Positions 47,146-60,233 are shown, counted from the first letter of the stretch. The stretch is 64,000 nt of DNA from Ziziphus jujuba (GCF_031755915.1 NC_083384.1:19970001-20034000), one strand, 5' to 3'. A program made the numbers and translations. Notes: generated by a model not told the origin, from the sequence alone.

Positions 47146-48840
47146 AAATGCTGAATGACTATTTATGGTTATGGTTTGAATTTAAAATTAAAATGAATAT
47201 AATTGTTTCAAATCAAAAGAATTAATCATGTAACTGGCTGAAGTTGATAAATTTCCATCAAATTAATAACAAAGTAAATAGTGGGAATTTTGATTTTTTA
47301 ATCCATGGACTTTTCACATTCAACTGTGCAATAAGAAAGTTTATAAATATAGAGATATAGCAACAGGAAAAGGACCATCCTCAGACACTTTCACAATACC
47401 AGACACTACATCAAAACTTCTCTGCAAGTTTTTGCATTTCTTTTGCTATTATAGTTCACTAGTATTGATTACTTGCAATGCACATATGTGTAACCATGAT
47501 ACATTATCTTGAAAATTAATTATATTCAAATCAAATTAAATTAATTAATTATATTATTTTTTATGAGTAAAGATTAAATATTGTTGATAGTTTGTTATCA
47601 TACAAATTTCATTGATATTGTTTAATAGTTTTATAAAAATCAAACAATTTGAACATCTCCTTTTATAAATGCGGGAGTGCCACTTTAAATTTAATTAGAG
47701 AAATAAGAAAAATATAATAATAAAATAATAAAAATTAGACGATTGTACTAATTTGTAGGTAAAAAACAAATTAAAAATTCTTATATACCTACAAAAAGGA
47801 CTTTAAATATAAATTTAATTAACTTAGTGTAACAAAAAATAACAATAACTTTTTAAAGAATAAAAAAATATTATAACAAAAATCGAAATTAAGGGAGAAA
47901 CAATGTTCAATAGTTGTACATCTGATTGATTAAAAGTTGAAAAATTATTTGCTTCATTGTCTATTTATAGGTGAAAATCTTCAAAACTTAATAAGGAGAC
48001 AAATATTGCTTTGAATGATAAATGTAATTTTTTTTCAATTCCCAAAATCAATCCACTATTTCAAATTAAAATTTTTCCTTTATTATTTTAATTAATTTGA
48101 AAAATAATTATGTATAGTCATCACCATTCTCAATTTGAATATTATGAATCTAGCATTATCTATACCCTCATTCATTTAAGGAAAAGATTATTTATTTTGA
48201 AAATAAATAATTAACCTTATTTAAGTTTCATTTGCTCTAAAAAATAATTATTATTACAAAAATGTATTACTTGCTTATTCAGATTCATTTATTACCTCTT
48301 AAAAATAAAAGTAGCTTTATTGAGGATTCTTTAATTCCACAATTAATTTTCAAATTTATTATTATTATTTAAAAATTGTAATTTCAGTAATTACAATTTG
48401 GGTGTTTAGGAGGAAAAAGTTATGTAATTTGGGTGTTTTAGACCAACATGCATTAAATAATTGGCTATTTTTATTTCTTTCTCCTTATTTAAAAATGTAA
48501 ATGAAATTAAAAATAGTCTAATTACTAATTGTAATACATTTAATTAATATTTATGAAATAATTGACAATTTTGTTAATTTATTATCCTAATTTTTACTTT
48601 GTTAAAAAAACCGTTTTTAAAGCTCTTAGGTTAATAACATTCATTTTATGAACGGAAATTTTGTAATAGTACAAATGAAGTATTTATAACAGTTAACCAT
48701 ATATATATATATATATATAGATATTATCACTAATCATAAGATTACCTTTTAAAAGCAATTTATATATATATATATATATATATATTAAGCACCTTTTGAA
48801 AAATATTAAAAAATATATATTATCTATCTTAAATTTTTTA

Positions 48841-49700
48841 ATAAAGAGATTAATCTCATTATAATTGCCAATTTATTAATTTTATTATTTTACAATAAAA
48901 TTTCATTTATTACATATTCATATATGAATATGTATTATTGTATAGAATTTAGGTGTGAAATATCTTTAATAATAAGAATATCTTTTACTATATACAATTT
49001 GTTACCTTATATTTTAAATTAAAAAAAAAAAACCAAATAAGAATATCAAACTTGTTATTAATTATCGTAAATAAATTTTATTATTTTACAATAAAAAAAT
49101 ATATCAAAACAATAAAGATATAAATGTATAGATTATACAAAAAAAGAGATCAATCTCATCATTAATCATCGTATATAAAATCTTGTTATTTGACAATAAA
49201 ATAAATCTGACAAATCAATAAAGACATTAATATATAGAATATAAAATATTTTTTTTAATTTTTTTTTATTCTGAATATCTTTTTTTTATTCTTAATTAAT
49301 TTTTCTATATTAAATCCTCATAATATTATTTAATTACCTTTGTTGTTATTATTAGTAGTTATCCTATAAACATGTTTTTACCTTATAAGATAATTTATTT
49401 ATGATTACATATATTTTAAAGATATCAAATAAGGAGATCAATCTCATCATTGAAATCTATATATTAATAATATTACAATTTTATTTATTATATATCCATA
49501 TATGAAAATGTATTAGTGTATGAAATTTTTGTGTGTAAAAATAATTTCAATAATAATAAGGAAAAAAAAACATGATTGTTTTATGAATGAGTTTTTTGGA
49601 ATATTATTTAATCATATTAATAGCCATAAATAATAAGGAGAATGGGAGATGAATTTCCTTTGTTTTATTTTATGATTTTAGAGGAAATTCAAAAGAATCT
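48841..49700. repeat. Irregular tandem modules inside the Helitron
   Basis: A block beginning 'aagagatyaatctcat' recurs at about 48843, 49143, 49431 and (decayed) 49692, spaced 260-300 bp. It is followed by related 'ttattattttacaataaaa' and 'tatatgaaaatgtattagtg' segments (for example 48890-48950 and 49490-49530). A partial extra unit lies near 49035. Confidence 0.7.
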
Positions 49701-49701
49701 C

Positions 49702-49843
49702 ATTATAATAATGATAATTTTATTTATTGACAATTCAATTTTTATATATTATATAGATATATATATTTGATAATTATAATAATGATAATTTTATTTATTG
49801 ACAATTCAACTTTTATATATTATATAGATATATATACATATTT
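49702..49843. repeat. 71-bp tandem duplication inside the Helitron
   Basis: Two copies (49702-49772 and 49773-49843) of a unit containing 'atgataattttatttattga'. Each ends in a sequence like the Helitron's own 5' terminus (minus-strand TCTATATAATATATAAAA). Confidence 0.85.
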
Positions 49844-51689
49844 GATATCAAATATATATATATATATATATATTAATTCTATATGCATTAATTAGATGAT
49901 ATTCAAAATTTGAAAAGTAAACTTATTGTACTCCACATTATTATTTTATTTTAGAACAATTTTTGGGGAGTATAATGATTTATTTATTTCTTAAATAAAA
50001 TATAGGTTTCTAAAGCTGGCATGATAAGCTTTTAAGGATTTTTGTATAATTAAAAAAAAAATTCAATTTGCAAAAAACAAAAAAAAAAGGGGTCAAAAAA
50101 AGTAATCTTGAATAATAATCTTTTGTTATATTATTAAAGTTATTACCAATTATGAATTGTCGTATTTACACAGTGGATGAATGGATGGATGGATGCAGAG
50201 AGAAATTTGATCTAGTGTGTGTTGATAAATTCACTGATTAATGATTAATCAATTACGATCTTTGAATTTTCTCCATTTTTTATCATAAAATTAACATCTG
50301 CTTTTTTTTTCTTTTTTCTCTTTATAATGTTAAATTCCATCCGATTGAATGAGGAAATTCAAAGTCTTTTTTTTTTTTTAAATAATTTAAAAAAATTAAT
50401 TAAAAAAAAGTGATATAATAGGTAACATTGAATAATGTCATATGCACTACTGACAACAAATATATAAAAAAAAATTATATAATACCCACTTAACTTCCAC
50501 TCAAGATTGAAGTTGATCTTTGAACTCTTTTTGAACCAATGTCCACCTCTTGTATGATGTCAATCAATCTGCTTTTCCACTAAAATTTTGGTTAGAATTA
50601 GGCCATATTGAGCAGACACTATTGAAATTGTTTATCATTTCTCCTTTCTTTATATGTTATATTATATTATGCCTTTTTTTAACATAATTAAAACATACCT
50701 TTATTGCAACAACAACAATAATAATAATAAACATGCATTATAACTCAAAGGATTGGAGAAGATGCCAAGGGACAAGGATGGTTTATTAGGCATTAATGAA
50801 AATTTATTTTATTAGCTATTATATTATAAATTTTAATAACCAAAATACAACCATAATTTTTATTTCAATCCAAATAAAAATTAACATATTATTTTTCAAA
50901 CACAATAGATTTAAATAAAAAAAGAAAACATAATAAGAAAAAAAAAACTATATTGTCTAGGATAAATGCTTAATCTCCGTAAGTTATTTCTTGTTTGATT
51001 AAGTTGTTGCAAAGTTCGGGAATTTAAGTGTAATTTGATTGCCAAAATGATCGTATTGCTATTTTTTATCTCGGCTTGAATTGTCTCTTATGTCTTTTCC
51101 TTTTTATATTTTTCCTCCATCATCATGAAAAAGTTACACAAAAATGAATTAATAATCAGTGAGGAATTTTCGTCAGAAACATTTGTTCTTTTCGATCAGT
51201 TTCCACAGCATATTTTGATTCAACACCATCAACTTCAATCAAAAATCCATAGTATGGTTCATGTTCATGTTTATGATTAAGATGATTATGATTAAGATAC
51301 ATAAAAAAAAATAAATTGAAATTAAACAATAAAATACAAAAAAAAACTTTAATAACCAAAACAGAAATATGAAAGAATAAAAATCATCCAAATATTAAAC
51401 ATCAAAATTTTAAATAACCGAAAAGTGTCACTTATTATTTATAACCAAATATGTTTGACTTATTTAGTAAATAAAATAAAATAAAATAATTTTTTTGAAT
51501 ATAAATCCTACTTTGTCATGTTTAACAATTATATTTTGAAAAATGATATCTCAAATTTTTTTCATTGATAAAATATAATTATATTATTTATATAAATTTT
51601 TGTGTGTCCAAATAAGAAGATATCTTTATTAATTTCTATATAATCATATTTATATATGTAAAAATACTTAAAATACATTTAATTAAGGG

Positions 51690-52080
51690 AACCATATATA
51701 TGCAAGTACACTTTAAGTCATATATAACATATATAATATATTGTATTATAATAATAAAAATATATATTTTTAGATACAACCAATCCAAGGTAAAAAAATT
51801 CCATACTTTCAATCAATTCTTTCACTTCATGTCCAAATCTATTATATATATAGAAAACTTTATGTCTATATATATATATATATATATATATAATGGTTAT
51901 AAAATAAAAAAATATAAAATTTTGGATACAACCATAAAAGTAAAAAAATCTCATACTTTTTTAATCAATTATTTCAATTTGGAACCATATATATGAAGAT
52001 ACATTTTATGTCATATATAATAATAAAAATATATATTTTTTGATGCAACCAATAAATGATAAAAAAATCTCATACTTTTA
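51690..52080. repeat. Degenerate three-unit repeat inside the Helitron
   Basis: 'ggaaccatatatatg' (51689 and 51980) and the block 'gatacaacca...taaaaaaatctcatac' (about 51773, 51924 and 52041) recur. Long (AT)n tracts lie between. Confidence 0.65.
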
Positions 52081-52478
52081 AATTGCTGCTTCATTTGTTA
52101 GTGATTAATATTTTAATAAGTTCATAAATAATAAAGAGAAAGAAAGATGAATTTATTTTATTGATGAATTTTGCAGGAAATTTAGAAGAATATTATGATG
52201 ATACGTGGCGAATTTTTTATACTGATTATTTTATTTTTATATATTATATAGATTTTTCAATAAGCTTCTTAGATTCAAAGTTTGTTAACTTCTTGAATTA
52301 ATTTTATTTTGATTAATAGATTTATTGTTGTGTTATTGTTACTTTGTTATCATCTACATCTTTAATTCTTGTCATTTCTAAATCAAATAAATCTTACCAT
52401 TTTAATTTTGAGTTATTTCCTTTACATCTATTTTTAAATTTATAAATCTATAATTATCTTGTCTTTTTAATCTCTTTA

Positions 52479-53069
52479 GGGTTCATTTGATATACAAATA
52501 ACTATTCCTAACAAAATAGGAATAATTATTCATAAGAATAAAAAATAGAAAAAAAAATCATAGGAATAAAAAAAAAAAAGAACAATCATTCTTATTTATA
52601 TATTTGTTAAAAATATTGAATTAGAATTAAACTTTAGATTTTATAAATAATTTTATAATGTTTTTTTTCAAATTTGGTAAAAATTAATTAAAAAGTTAAA
52701 TTTTATATACTTTAGTATATGATAATTAATCTAAATATAAATTTATTAACATATGATAATAATATTTTAAAGTTTATCTATATAAAAAAAATTGAAATAA
52801 GTACTTCGATATTTTTTGAAGGAATTGTTATTCCTTTAAATAAAGACATATCTATTTTTATAGAATATTTATTCCCAAATTGAAAAACATACAAAACATA
52901 AACTAAATATAAACTTATCATCATATGGTAATTATATTTTAAAATTTATCTATATTAAAATATAGAAATAAAAATTCTGAGATTTTTCAAAAGAATTGTT
53001 ATTCTTTCAAATTAAAGCATATTTATTTTTATAAAATAACTATTTCCAAATTTAAAAACACACCAAACC
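52479..53069. mobile_element. MITE-like insertion in repeat R with an internal duplication
   Basis: This ~590-bp segment is absent from the second copy of repeat R. Its ends are imperfect inverted repeats (left GGGTTCATTTGATATAC, right complement of CACACCAAACC). Inside, about 175 bp is duplicated in tandem (52733-52912 and 52913-53069; for example 'attttaaagtttatctatat' and 'attttaaaatttatctatat'). It has no coding capacity. The flanks TTA and TAA do not make a clear target duplication. Confidence 0.5.
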
Positions 53070-53418
53070 TAAGAAAAGCTAAATCAATAGAATAAGTATT
53101 TTATTCTTGCATCTATTCTATTTGTCAACGTGCCTTTACTTTTTTTAGCTGTTTATTTCATTTCTATTTATTATTGTATTGTTTGAGTCAAGTTTGTTTT
53201 TAAATCCTTTACCATAAGGCAATAAGAACCTTACAATTGGAAGTAAACTATATTCTTTACAATTGTTTGGTTTTTATTAGATTTACATTTTTGCTTGATG
53301 TATATTATTTTTGGCATTTCGATATTTATTATTTGCAATACATAACCTATTTTATTAATTTTATTTAGAGTGGCACGCTTCTTTATTTAAGAGATAAGTC
53401 AAATATGTTTGACATTTG

Positions 53419-54092
53419 AAAAAAAATAGCAAACATATTTTTTGGCATGCCTAATAGGACCAATCATCTTATTTTTTTTATTTTTTTTTAAATTCCAAAG
53501 GCTATGAAGGACATTCAAAAGAGTATCCAATATATAATGGAAATAATCCAAGATCTAAGAAATATCCAACTGAACTTACAAATTTCAACAATATCTAGCA
53601 ACCTTAGCTACATCCATCTCAATTTTGGCCCTTAATCTACACCTTTTGAAATGTTGGCTCTTGAGGTTGCATATGTTATGTGCAGATTATTCAGGCCATG
53701 TCCTCCCCAATGTTGTCTCCTATGACTGCACTTACTAAATGCTGGATGTTCAAGTTCTATTTGTTTATATGTTGGTCCTCCTGCCTACATCTATTAAAAT
53801 GTTAGCTCCTTATATTGCATTTGACAAGTACAAATTGTCCAAACCTCATTTGCAATAGTGTAGGCTATTAAGGTGCACCTATTAAAATGAGACAAGTTGA
53901 ATGCATAAGGCAACTAGTTCAACCTTATGTTTCTACACTGATCAGAAATCAAATCTATATTTGGCAACAACTTGTACACAAATGCCAAAATCAAAAGAAC
54001 ATCCTCATTGGAACCTTTCAAAGGAGATTTTTTTTTTTTTTTGGGACAAAAGACCAAGTAAAAAAGGAAAGAACTTTAAACATGATCAAAAT
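53419..54092. other. Spacer with weak repetition
   Basis: Words such as 'aaaatgttagctcctt' and 'gaaatgttggctcttg' recur about 160 bp apart (53650 and 53807). No gene was seen. Confidence 0.45.
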
Positions 54093-54880
54093 TGTAATGC
54101 TCAAGGGTGAAATAATGTGATGTTTCTAGGGTAAATGTAAGTGGGTGCAGCGCACTAATAGACTACTTTATTGGGAGACTACTTAGTGTCTAATCCTACA
54201 TTGAACAATCGAGACTTTTTAAAAAAAATTAGTTTTAGGCTTTGAAAAAACTCTGGATTGAGCATGGTGCTCCAGTAAGAGCAATTCTAGAATAGGTGAT
54301 CTTTTGGGAAGTTTGAACAAAAAATCTTATACTCATCAGTAATGTAATAACTAAATTGGAGACAATATCAATGAAATAAAAGAGTGATAAGACGCTAGTG
54401 GGGGGTCGAGCTTTACAGATGGTATCAGAGTTTGCATCCAGTTGGAAGTGTGCCAACGAGAACGTTTAGCCCCATGGGAGGTGGATTGTGATGAATAGGG
54501 CTGAATTAGTATGATGTTGCCAAGGTAAGTGTGGAAATGGGTATGAGACACTAAAGACACTAATAGGCTACTTTATTTGCAAAGGCTACCTGGTATCCAA
54601 TTTCATAATGGTCGAGTGTGAAATGATAATAATTCAAATGTAAAATGAACAATTTTTTAACAACTGAGATCTTTTCAGAACAGTTAATCTCAGGGTTGAA
54701 ATAACTCTAAAATTAAGCATAGTTCAGTGGAAGCAAGCACACAATAGGTGAGCTCCTAAGAAGTCTAAATAAAACCCAATACCATCTAGAGTGCGGTAAC
54801 TAAATAGGAGACAATAACAGTGGAGGAAGAGAGTGTCCATATGATAAGACTGCTCCCGGGGTCCTTTTCTGGTCCCACAT
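54093..54880 (+). mobile_element. TRIM (miniature LTR retrotransposon)
   Basis: Two related LTR-like repeats flank only ~70 bp of internal sequence. LTR 1 is 54093-54417 (TGTAATG...TTTACA), then the primer site TGGTATCAGAG at 54420-54430, the polypurine tract CCATGGGAGGTGGA ending at 54485, then LTR 2 from 54487 (TGTGATG...) to about 54880. The copies share, in order, 'cactaatagactacttta', 'gatcttttgggaagt' / 'gagctcctaagaagt' and 'aactaaattggagacaata'. With no coding sequence, this is the TRIM layout. The copies are clearly diverged, so it is old. The right end and target duplication are not fixed. Confidence 0.8.
54420..54430 (+). promoter_or_regulatory. TRIM primer binding site
   Basis: TGGTATCAGAG, complementary to the 3' end of initiator tRNA-Met, two bases after LTR 1. 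Confidence 0.8.
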
Positions 54881-55875
54881 AGGAAAATTCCATTGAAACA
54901 GTACTGGAAATTCAGTAAAACCTCTTTATAAATTGGATATAACCTAATAGCATAAAAAAGAAAGATAAACTGTTTTTACTAAGAATTTTAAAATTATAGT
55001 CATACGCATTAAGAATTCAAACTTAAGAGAAGAAAAATAGAAATAATTATACATATTAGGTCAATCCACCAAAGCATACTAAAAGAAAATAAATAAGTAC
55101 AAAAATAAACCGAAATAAAATGTATAATAGTTTCATTAGAAAGTTAAAAAGAGATAGTACATCAACAGAGGAAATATGTCAAATATGAAAATATGATAAT
55201 GACGTAATATATGAAGGTAATAATGATGGATTGTATCCAAATGTAACATGCACTAGCTATCAGCCAAGGCCTAAGGGAAAGGGTTTAAAAAAAAAAAAAA
55301 TACAAAACTATAAGACCAGTCATTGAGTGAACAATTATAGTATTATGAAAATAAAATCATTTCTTTTAAGACCTTACTTTTACTTTTTGAAAGTTTTTTT
55401 ATTTTGACAAATAGTTTTCACAAAACCTTTAATTATCTTTAATATAACAATTTCATAAATCATACAAAAAAAAAAAAGTAAAACCAGATAATATACTTCA
55501 CCTTATAATAAAATAATATTTTTATGAGTTATAAATTATAACTATTGATAATCCAAATATACATAACCATGTGTTGTAATTTTAGAGTACTAAAAATAAC
55601 CCTGTATACTATATTCATTCTCATAATTTGTCATCCAACCACATTAGTGTCCCAATATGTCGTTGACTACCGGGGAAGGACAAAACTATCAATGCGACTT
55701 TTGATATCCAACAGGCATCACAAATTGGGAGCTCCCATCCAACCTCAAAAAATACGTGATCAAGCAGAAAATGGTCAAATAAACGCAGGTAATCCATTGT
55801 ACAATATGGTACATAAAAATCCATAATCATTGTATTAAAAATGTTTCCACATATACCAACATATGTATATATATC

Positions 55876-55926
<51 letters not shown>

Positions 55927-56765
55927 GTGTGTGTAAATATACTTGTATAACCATATATCAGAATTTATTTAGGTTAAATCATTCCTTTTTGTATATTATA
56001 ATATGATAAATTAAATAATTATTTTATAGCATGTGATAAAGTATATAATTCAAATAATTCTAGAAAAATAATAATAATACAGTAATTTACATTTAAAAAA
56101 TAATCAAATATATAATTTTCAAAATCATATCAAAAAATAAAGTTCACTCATAGATCACAACTCAAACTAATTTCTCTGTCGGATCGCCTCTAATATCAAT
56201 CCAAATTCCTAAAATAATAATATTTCTTAAGCTACAAAAATTAAACCAAACAAAATGAATGCAAACCAATATCTCAAAATAACTTTAATAACTCTAAGAT
56301 TTCTAAATTTGGACACCTAATAATCCACGTATACTATGAGTTCTAAATACCTAATATCCAAAATGAGGGTTTTTTCATTCAGAAGCTAACTTATTGAAAT
56401 TAAACCTTCTATTGAGGTCCGCAAACACCTAGTTACACTAATTCAAGTTCTATGTTATCCAATTTGTCCAATTATGTTTAAACACAGTCCAAATTTATCT
56501 GGTGTTAAACTAATTAATCGAAAAATGAAAAAATTATTAAACAACGTCCAAAGTTTACAAACTTCATATTGACAGAAAAACCATTAGACAAAAAATGTAA
56601 TGGTGAACTTACCTTGGCTGATTAATGTCATTGGTGCCCGAAAAAGCTCCTTAAAATTTTGACCAAACTTGGTATCGTCGGATCTTGTAAAAACAGTGGA
56701 GAATCTCAAAAATGGTTTTTCTTTCTTTTTTTTTTTTTTTTTTTTTTTGGGTAAATAGAATATTT
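54881..56765. other. Spacer with a doubtful small secreted-type ORF
   Basis: Mostly AT-rich. An 85-codon frame (ATG 55569 to 55826, plus) begins with a hydrophobic segment 'ITLYTIFILIICHP' that could act as a signal peptide, then a basic tail ending 'NPLYNMVHKNP'. It has no clear family, and a splice-donor-like CAG|GTAAT near 55788 means it might be an exon. It is not called as a gene. A (GT)n tract lies at 55880-55934. Confidence 0.3.
55880..55934. repeat. (GT)n microsatellite
   Basis: About 27 GT units with one GC interruption, flanked by (AT)n. Confidence 0.95.
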
Positions 56766-57560
56766 GAAGCTGGTTGATGATTATTTATAGCTATAGTTTG
56801 AATTTAAATTTGAAATGGATATAATTGTCCTAAACCAAGAGAAATAATCATGAAATTGGTTGACCATGGAAAATTTTCATTAGAAAACAACGGAGTAAAT
56901 CATGGGACTTAGTTTTTTAATCCATGGAATTTCCATATTCACTCGAACATTCAAAATTTTACAAATTTGAAGACGCGGAAACAAGAAAATGGCCACCCTG
57001 AGACATTTTCACAAGACCAAACACTTTGTAAGATTCTCTTAACAAGTTCCTGCATTTCTTCTGCTAATACGCTTCATTTTTTTGTTAGGTTCTTAGCTTT
57101 AAAGTTCTCTCACTTCTTGAATTTATGTTATTTTAATTGGCAGATCTATTGTTGTTTATCTTTTCTTTTTGGATTATTTTATTTTGTTATTATCTTCATT
57201 TTTAATTCTTGTCATCACTACATGGATAGATCTTATTGTTCGAATTTTTGAGTTATTTCCTCTACTTTCAAAAAAAAGAAAAAAAAAAAAAGAGCTATTT
57301 CCTTTATGGATTTTTTTAATTCTATAAATTTCTTATTATCTTGTTTTTTACCCCAAAAAAAAAAAAAAAAAAAACTTTGGAATTGGAAATTCTCTGCAGT
57401 CTTCGCAACTACTTGATTTTTGTCATATTTACATTGCCATGCAATATATATTACTTTTACCATTTTTGATATTTATTATCTGCAATACATTATCAATTTT
57501 CTTTAATTTTGTTTAGAGTGGTACGCATGCATTTAAGAGACGTCAAATTTGATTGGCGTC
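56766..57560. repeat. Dispersed repeat R, copy 2 (uninterrupted)
   Basis: Collinear with 47146-47458 followed by 52253 onward. The point equivalent to the Helitron insertion is between 57076 and 57077, in 'gcttcatttttttg'. It carries its own poly-A/T expansions at about 57268-57292 and 57354-57374. Confidence 0.75.
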
Positions 57561-60233
57561 TAACGAATACCAAATAAGCAAGATAAGAAATTGACTAATA
57601 TACTGAAAATTATATGCCTTTTATGACTTTTTTTCGTTCTTAAAACCCTATTCCATTAGAGTGGGGAATAATGGGTTGGTTCATTAGTAAGAATTTAAGT
57701 TGGCTGCTTAATCCAAAATTTTATGTTTCGGATGAGTTCAGTCAAAAACCAGATGAAAAGCATTGTTTGAAACTTGAGAAGCAGAGTCAACATTATATGA
57801 CATTATGCTTTTGTATCGATTTTTTCAATGTTGGTGAATATCGATTTTTTCTTAAATAATAATAATAGTAATAGTAATTCAAGATAAGATAAGGGAACCT
57901 ATTTGACATTGGCATTTCTTAAGAGGGACACAGTTGCCACGCGTACCAACTTTTTTACCGACTTATTAAAAAAAAAAAAAAAAAATTCTTTACCAAGCTA
58001 CTGTGTCAAAATAATATGATGTTATATAATTAATAAAAAATTAATATAAACTAAATATATAAATTTATATATATATATAAGTAAATTTTTAAAAGAAAAA
58101 TAAAATTCATTTCAAATCATTAAAATGAAAGTGTTGTGTGACCCGTTAATTGTAAAACCATATTGTTTAACATATAATTTTATAAATAAAATTGGTCAAG
58201 TGCACATTACATTTATAACATTATTGTAAAATAAAAATGATAAATCTAGACTGATTAAATTTTTTATTAAAATTTTAATATTTATGATTTGATATCTTTT
58301 AAATGATCTATATTTTTTTAATATAGAATAATATCAATTTATAATCATTAAAAAATTACTATATAGTTGATTATCAAAATTTTAGTAAAAAAATTGATAC
58401 ATATAGTATTATTCAAATAAAAAATAAAGTGCAGCACCTTTTTGCAAGCATCTTTAATAGCATGCCGTTGCCAAAATATAGCATAGGAGCATTTTTTAGC
58501 TACTCCAGAGACAATTGGCAAATTTTGATAATGTCATATTGTTTGGCACCAAATTTACAATTAGCAAATTTTGGCAATAAACTCTATTATAATAAAGTTT
58601 GTGGGATTTATCACCATTTAATACTAAATTATTACAAGTTTGCTTTTTAAGTAATAAAAGTGAATCTCATGACCATTTAATAATATTTATAATTTGATGA
58701 TATTATTTTTTAGCATGTACTATTACAAATTCAATATTAAAATTTGATATTGACAGTAATATTTACTATTCGAGAGCTCATGACAATGGAAAAAAAAATC
58801 AAGTAGTCCTTAGATCACTAATTTCTACATGGTCTTTCTATAAATTTAATGGCAAAATTGATTGATATGATTTTAAAATAATTTTAATTTATTTAATGTT
58901 TTTTTGTTTTATTATTAGTTTTATCATGTATCAAAAAGTTTGTAGAAGGAAGATGTAATTCAAGAGCTACTTGATTTTATTTCATATCAATGTCAAATTT
59001 TAAAAATGACAATACCAAAATGGTATTTATCATTTCAAAGTGCAAGCACAAGCGTATTTTTAGAGAGAGAGAGAGAGAGAGAGAAGCACAAGCACAAGCA
59101 AATAAACCATATTTTGCCTGTTCATTAAAATACTTTGTATTTTTGAAATTATAAAAAGGACACACTTAACATTTTATTTTTTTTGCAATGTCATATATTT
59201 TTTTTCTTTGTTTTGTTTTGGAGTTTAAATGATAAATATTCATTAGATAAAGCATAAATATTTAGTTTAGAAAAATGGCAAAAGTAAAAAACAGGCCAAA
59301 GGATTGAATTTAGAAAATATGACTAATAATTTATCTATTGAAAAAATGTAAAAATTATATGTGTATAATATATACACAAAAATGACATTGCAACAAAAAT
59401 ACATGTGAATAATGAGTAGTTTTGTGATTTTTGAAAAGACAACGTTGGTTTTGCAAATCTACAAACAAAATAGGTGAATCTGTAATATTTTCTTAAAAAT
59501 GTCAAAACTTTTAAAAGTTATAAAAAAAATAGATTAATTGCATTTTAGTAATTATATTTTTGTTAGATTGCTTATTGAACACAAATTTTTAACATTATAC
59601 ATTAAATCCTTAATTTACAATTTATTTCATGTAAATTTAATTGCTAAATTCATTCCCAAATTGATTAGCTGAAAGTTTAGAAGTTGAAAAAAATAGACTA
59701 GTTTTCTCATTAATTAGTTAATCATTTTTTTTGGCCTCATATTATACGTAAATTGAGAAATTTAATTAATTTTTTCAATTTTTAAATTTTTTATTGATCA
59801 ATATAGAAATTAGAGTAATATAAAATAAATCATAAATTGAATTTGATATGAAATATTTCAAATCTGAAGATCAAATGAGCAAACTGACTAAAACATTTAT
59901 TATTAATATGCAATTAATCCAAAACAATTATGGTAAAAAAATTCGAGTGGAGTTCAAAAGGGTTTTGGAGAAGTCCTTTCACTGAATGGATTACATCCGG
60001 ATTCTAGTTGATTTTTCTTTTTTATTTTAAAACTTTATTTTTTGGTAATAACTTTTATTTTAAAAAATTCAGTAAAAAACCTTTTATTTTAAAATCTTGT
60101 CTATATGTACCAGCAGATGGAAATGAAATTATCTCCTTATAATTGTCAATTTTCACTTGCTGAGAAAATGGGTACGTGTGTAACACTTGATAATTTTGTA
60201 ACTTCTTTAGAGTCACTTGTGCTTTAAAATATA
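57561..60233. other. AT-rich spacer
   Basis: No supported gene. A (GA)n tract lies at about 59061-59083. Short open frames at 57671-57859 and 58429-58650 resemble nothing. Confidence 0.5.

Larger units (their letters stand above)
47459..52252 (-). mobile_element. Non-autonomous Helitron (4,794 bp)
   Basis: Read on the minus strand, it starts TCTATATAATATATAAAAAT with 'CCACGTATCA' about 45 bp inside, as in many plant Helitrons. It ends ...TGCATTGCAAGTAATCAATACTAG, of which only the terminal CTAG (47459-47462) and the short palindrome TGCATTGCA are diagnostic; the subterminal hairpin is partly decayed. It sits between A (47458) and T (52253) with no target duplication, the Helitron rule. The interrupted repeat's other copy reads straight across this point (57076/57077). 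No Rep/helicase coding sequence is present; the interior is AT-rich and repetitive. Confidence 0.8.
47146..53418. repeat. Dispersed repeat R, copy 1, split by a Helitron and a MITE
   Basis: Its own sequence is 47146-47458 plus 52253-53418. Both parts match, in order, the uninterrupted copy at about 56766-57560. Shared landmarks are 'tttttaatccatgga' (47296 and 56916), 'tttttaattcttgtca' (about 52360 and 57199) and 'gatatttattat' with 'gcaatacat' (about 53321 and 57468). The nature of the repeat is unknown. It has no coding potential, and no inverted ends or target duplication were identified. Confidence 0.75.

Noticed and set aside
48841..49843. CRISPR-like array
   Set aside because: The repeats are long, irregular and AT-rich in a plant genome; they are internal Helitron modules.
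55569..55826. Small secreted-peptide gene, weakly CLE-like at its end (NPLYN)
   Set aside because: The motif lacks a residue and the conserved Arg and Pro of CLE peptides, and a possible splice donor interrupts it. The resemblance may be chance.
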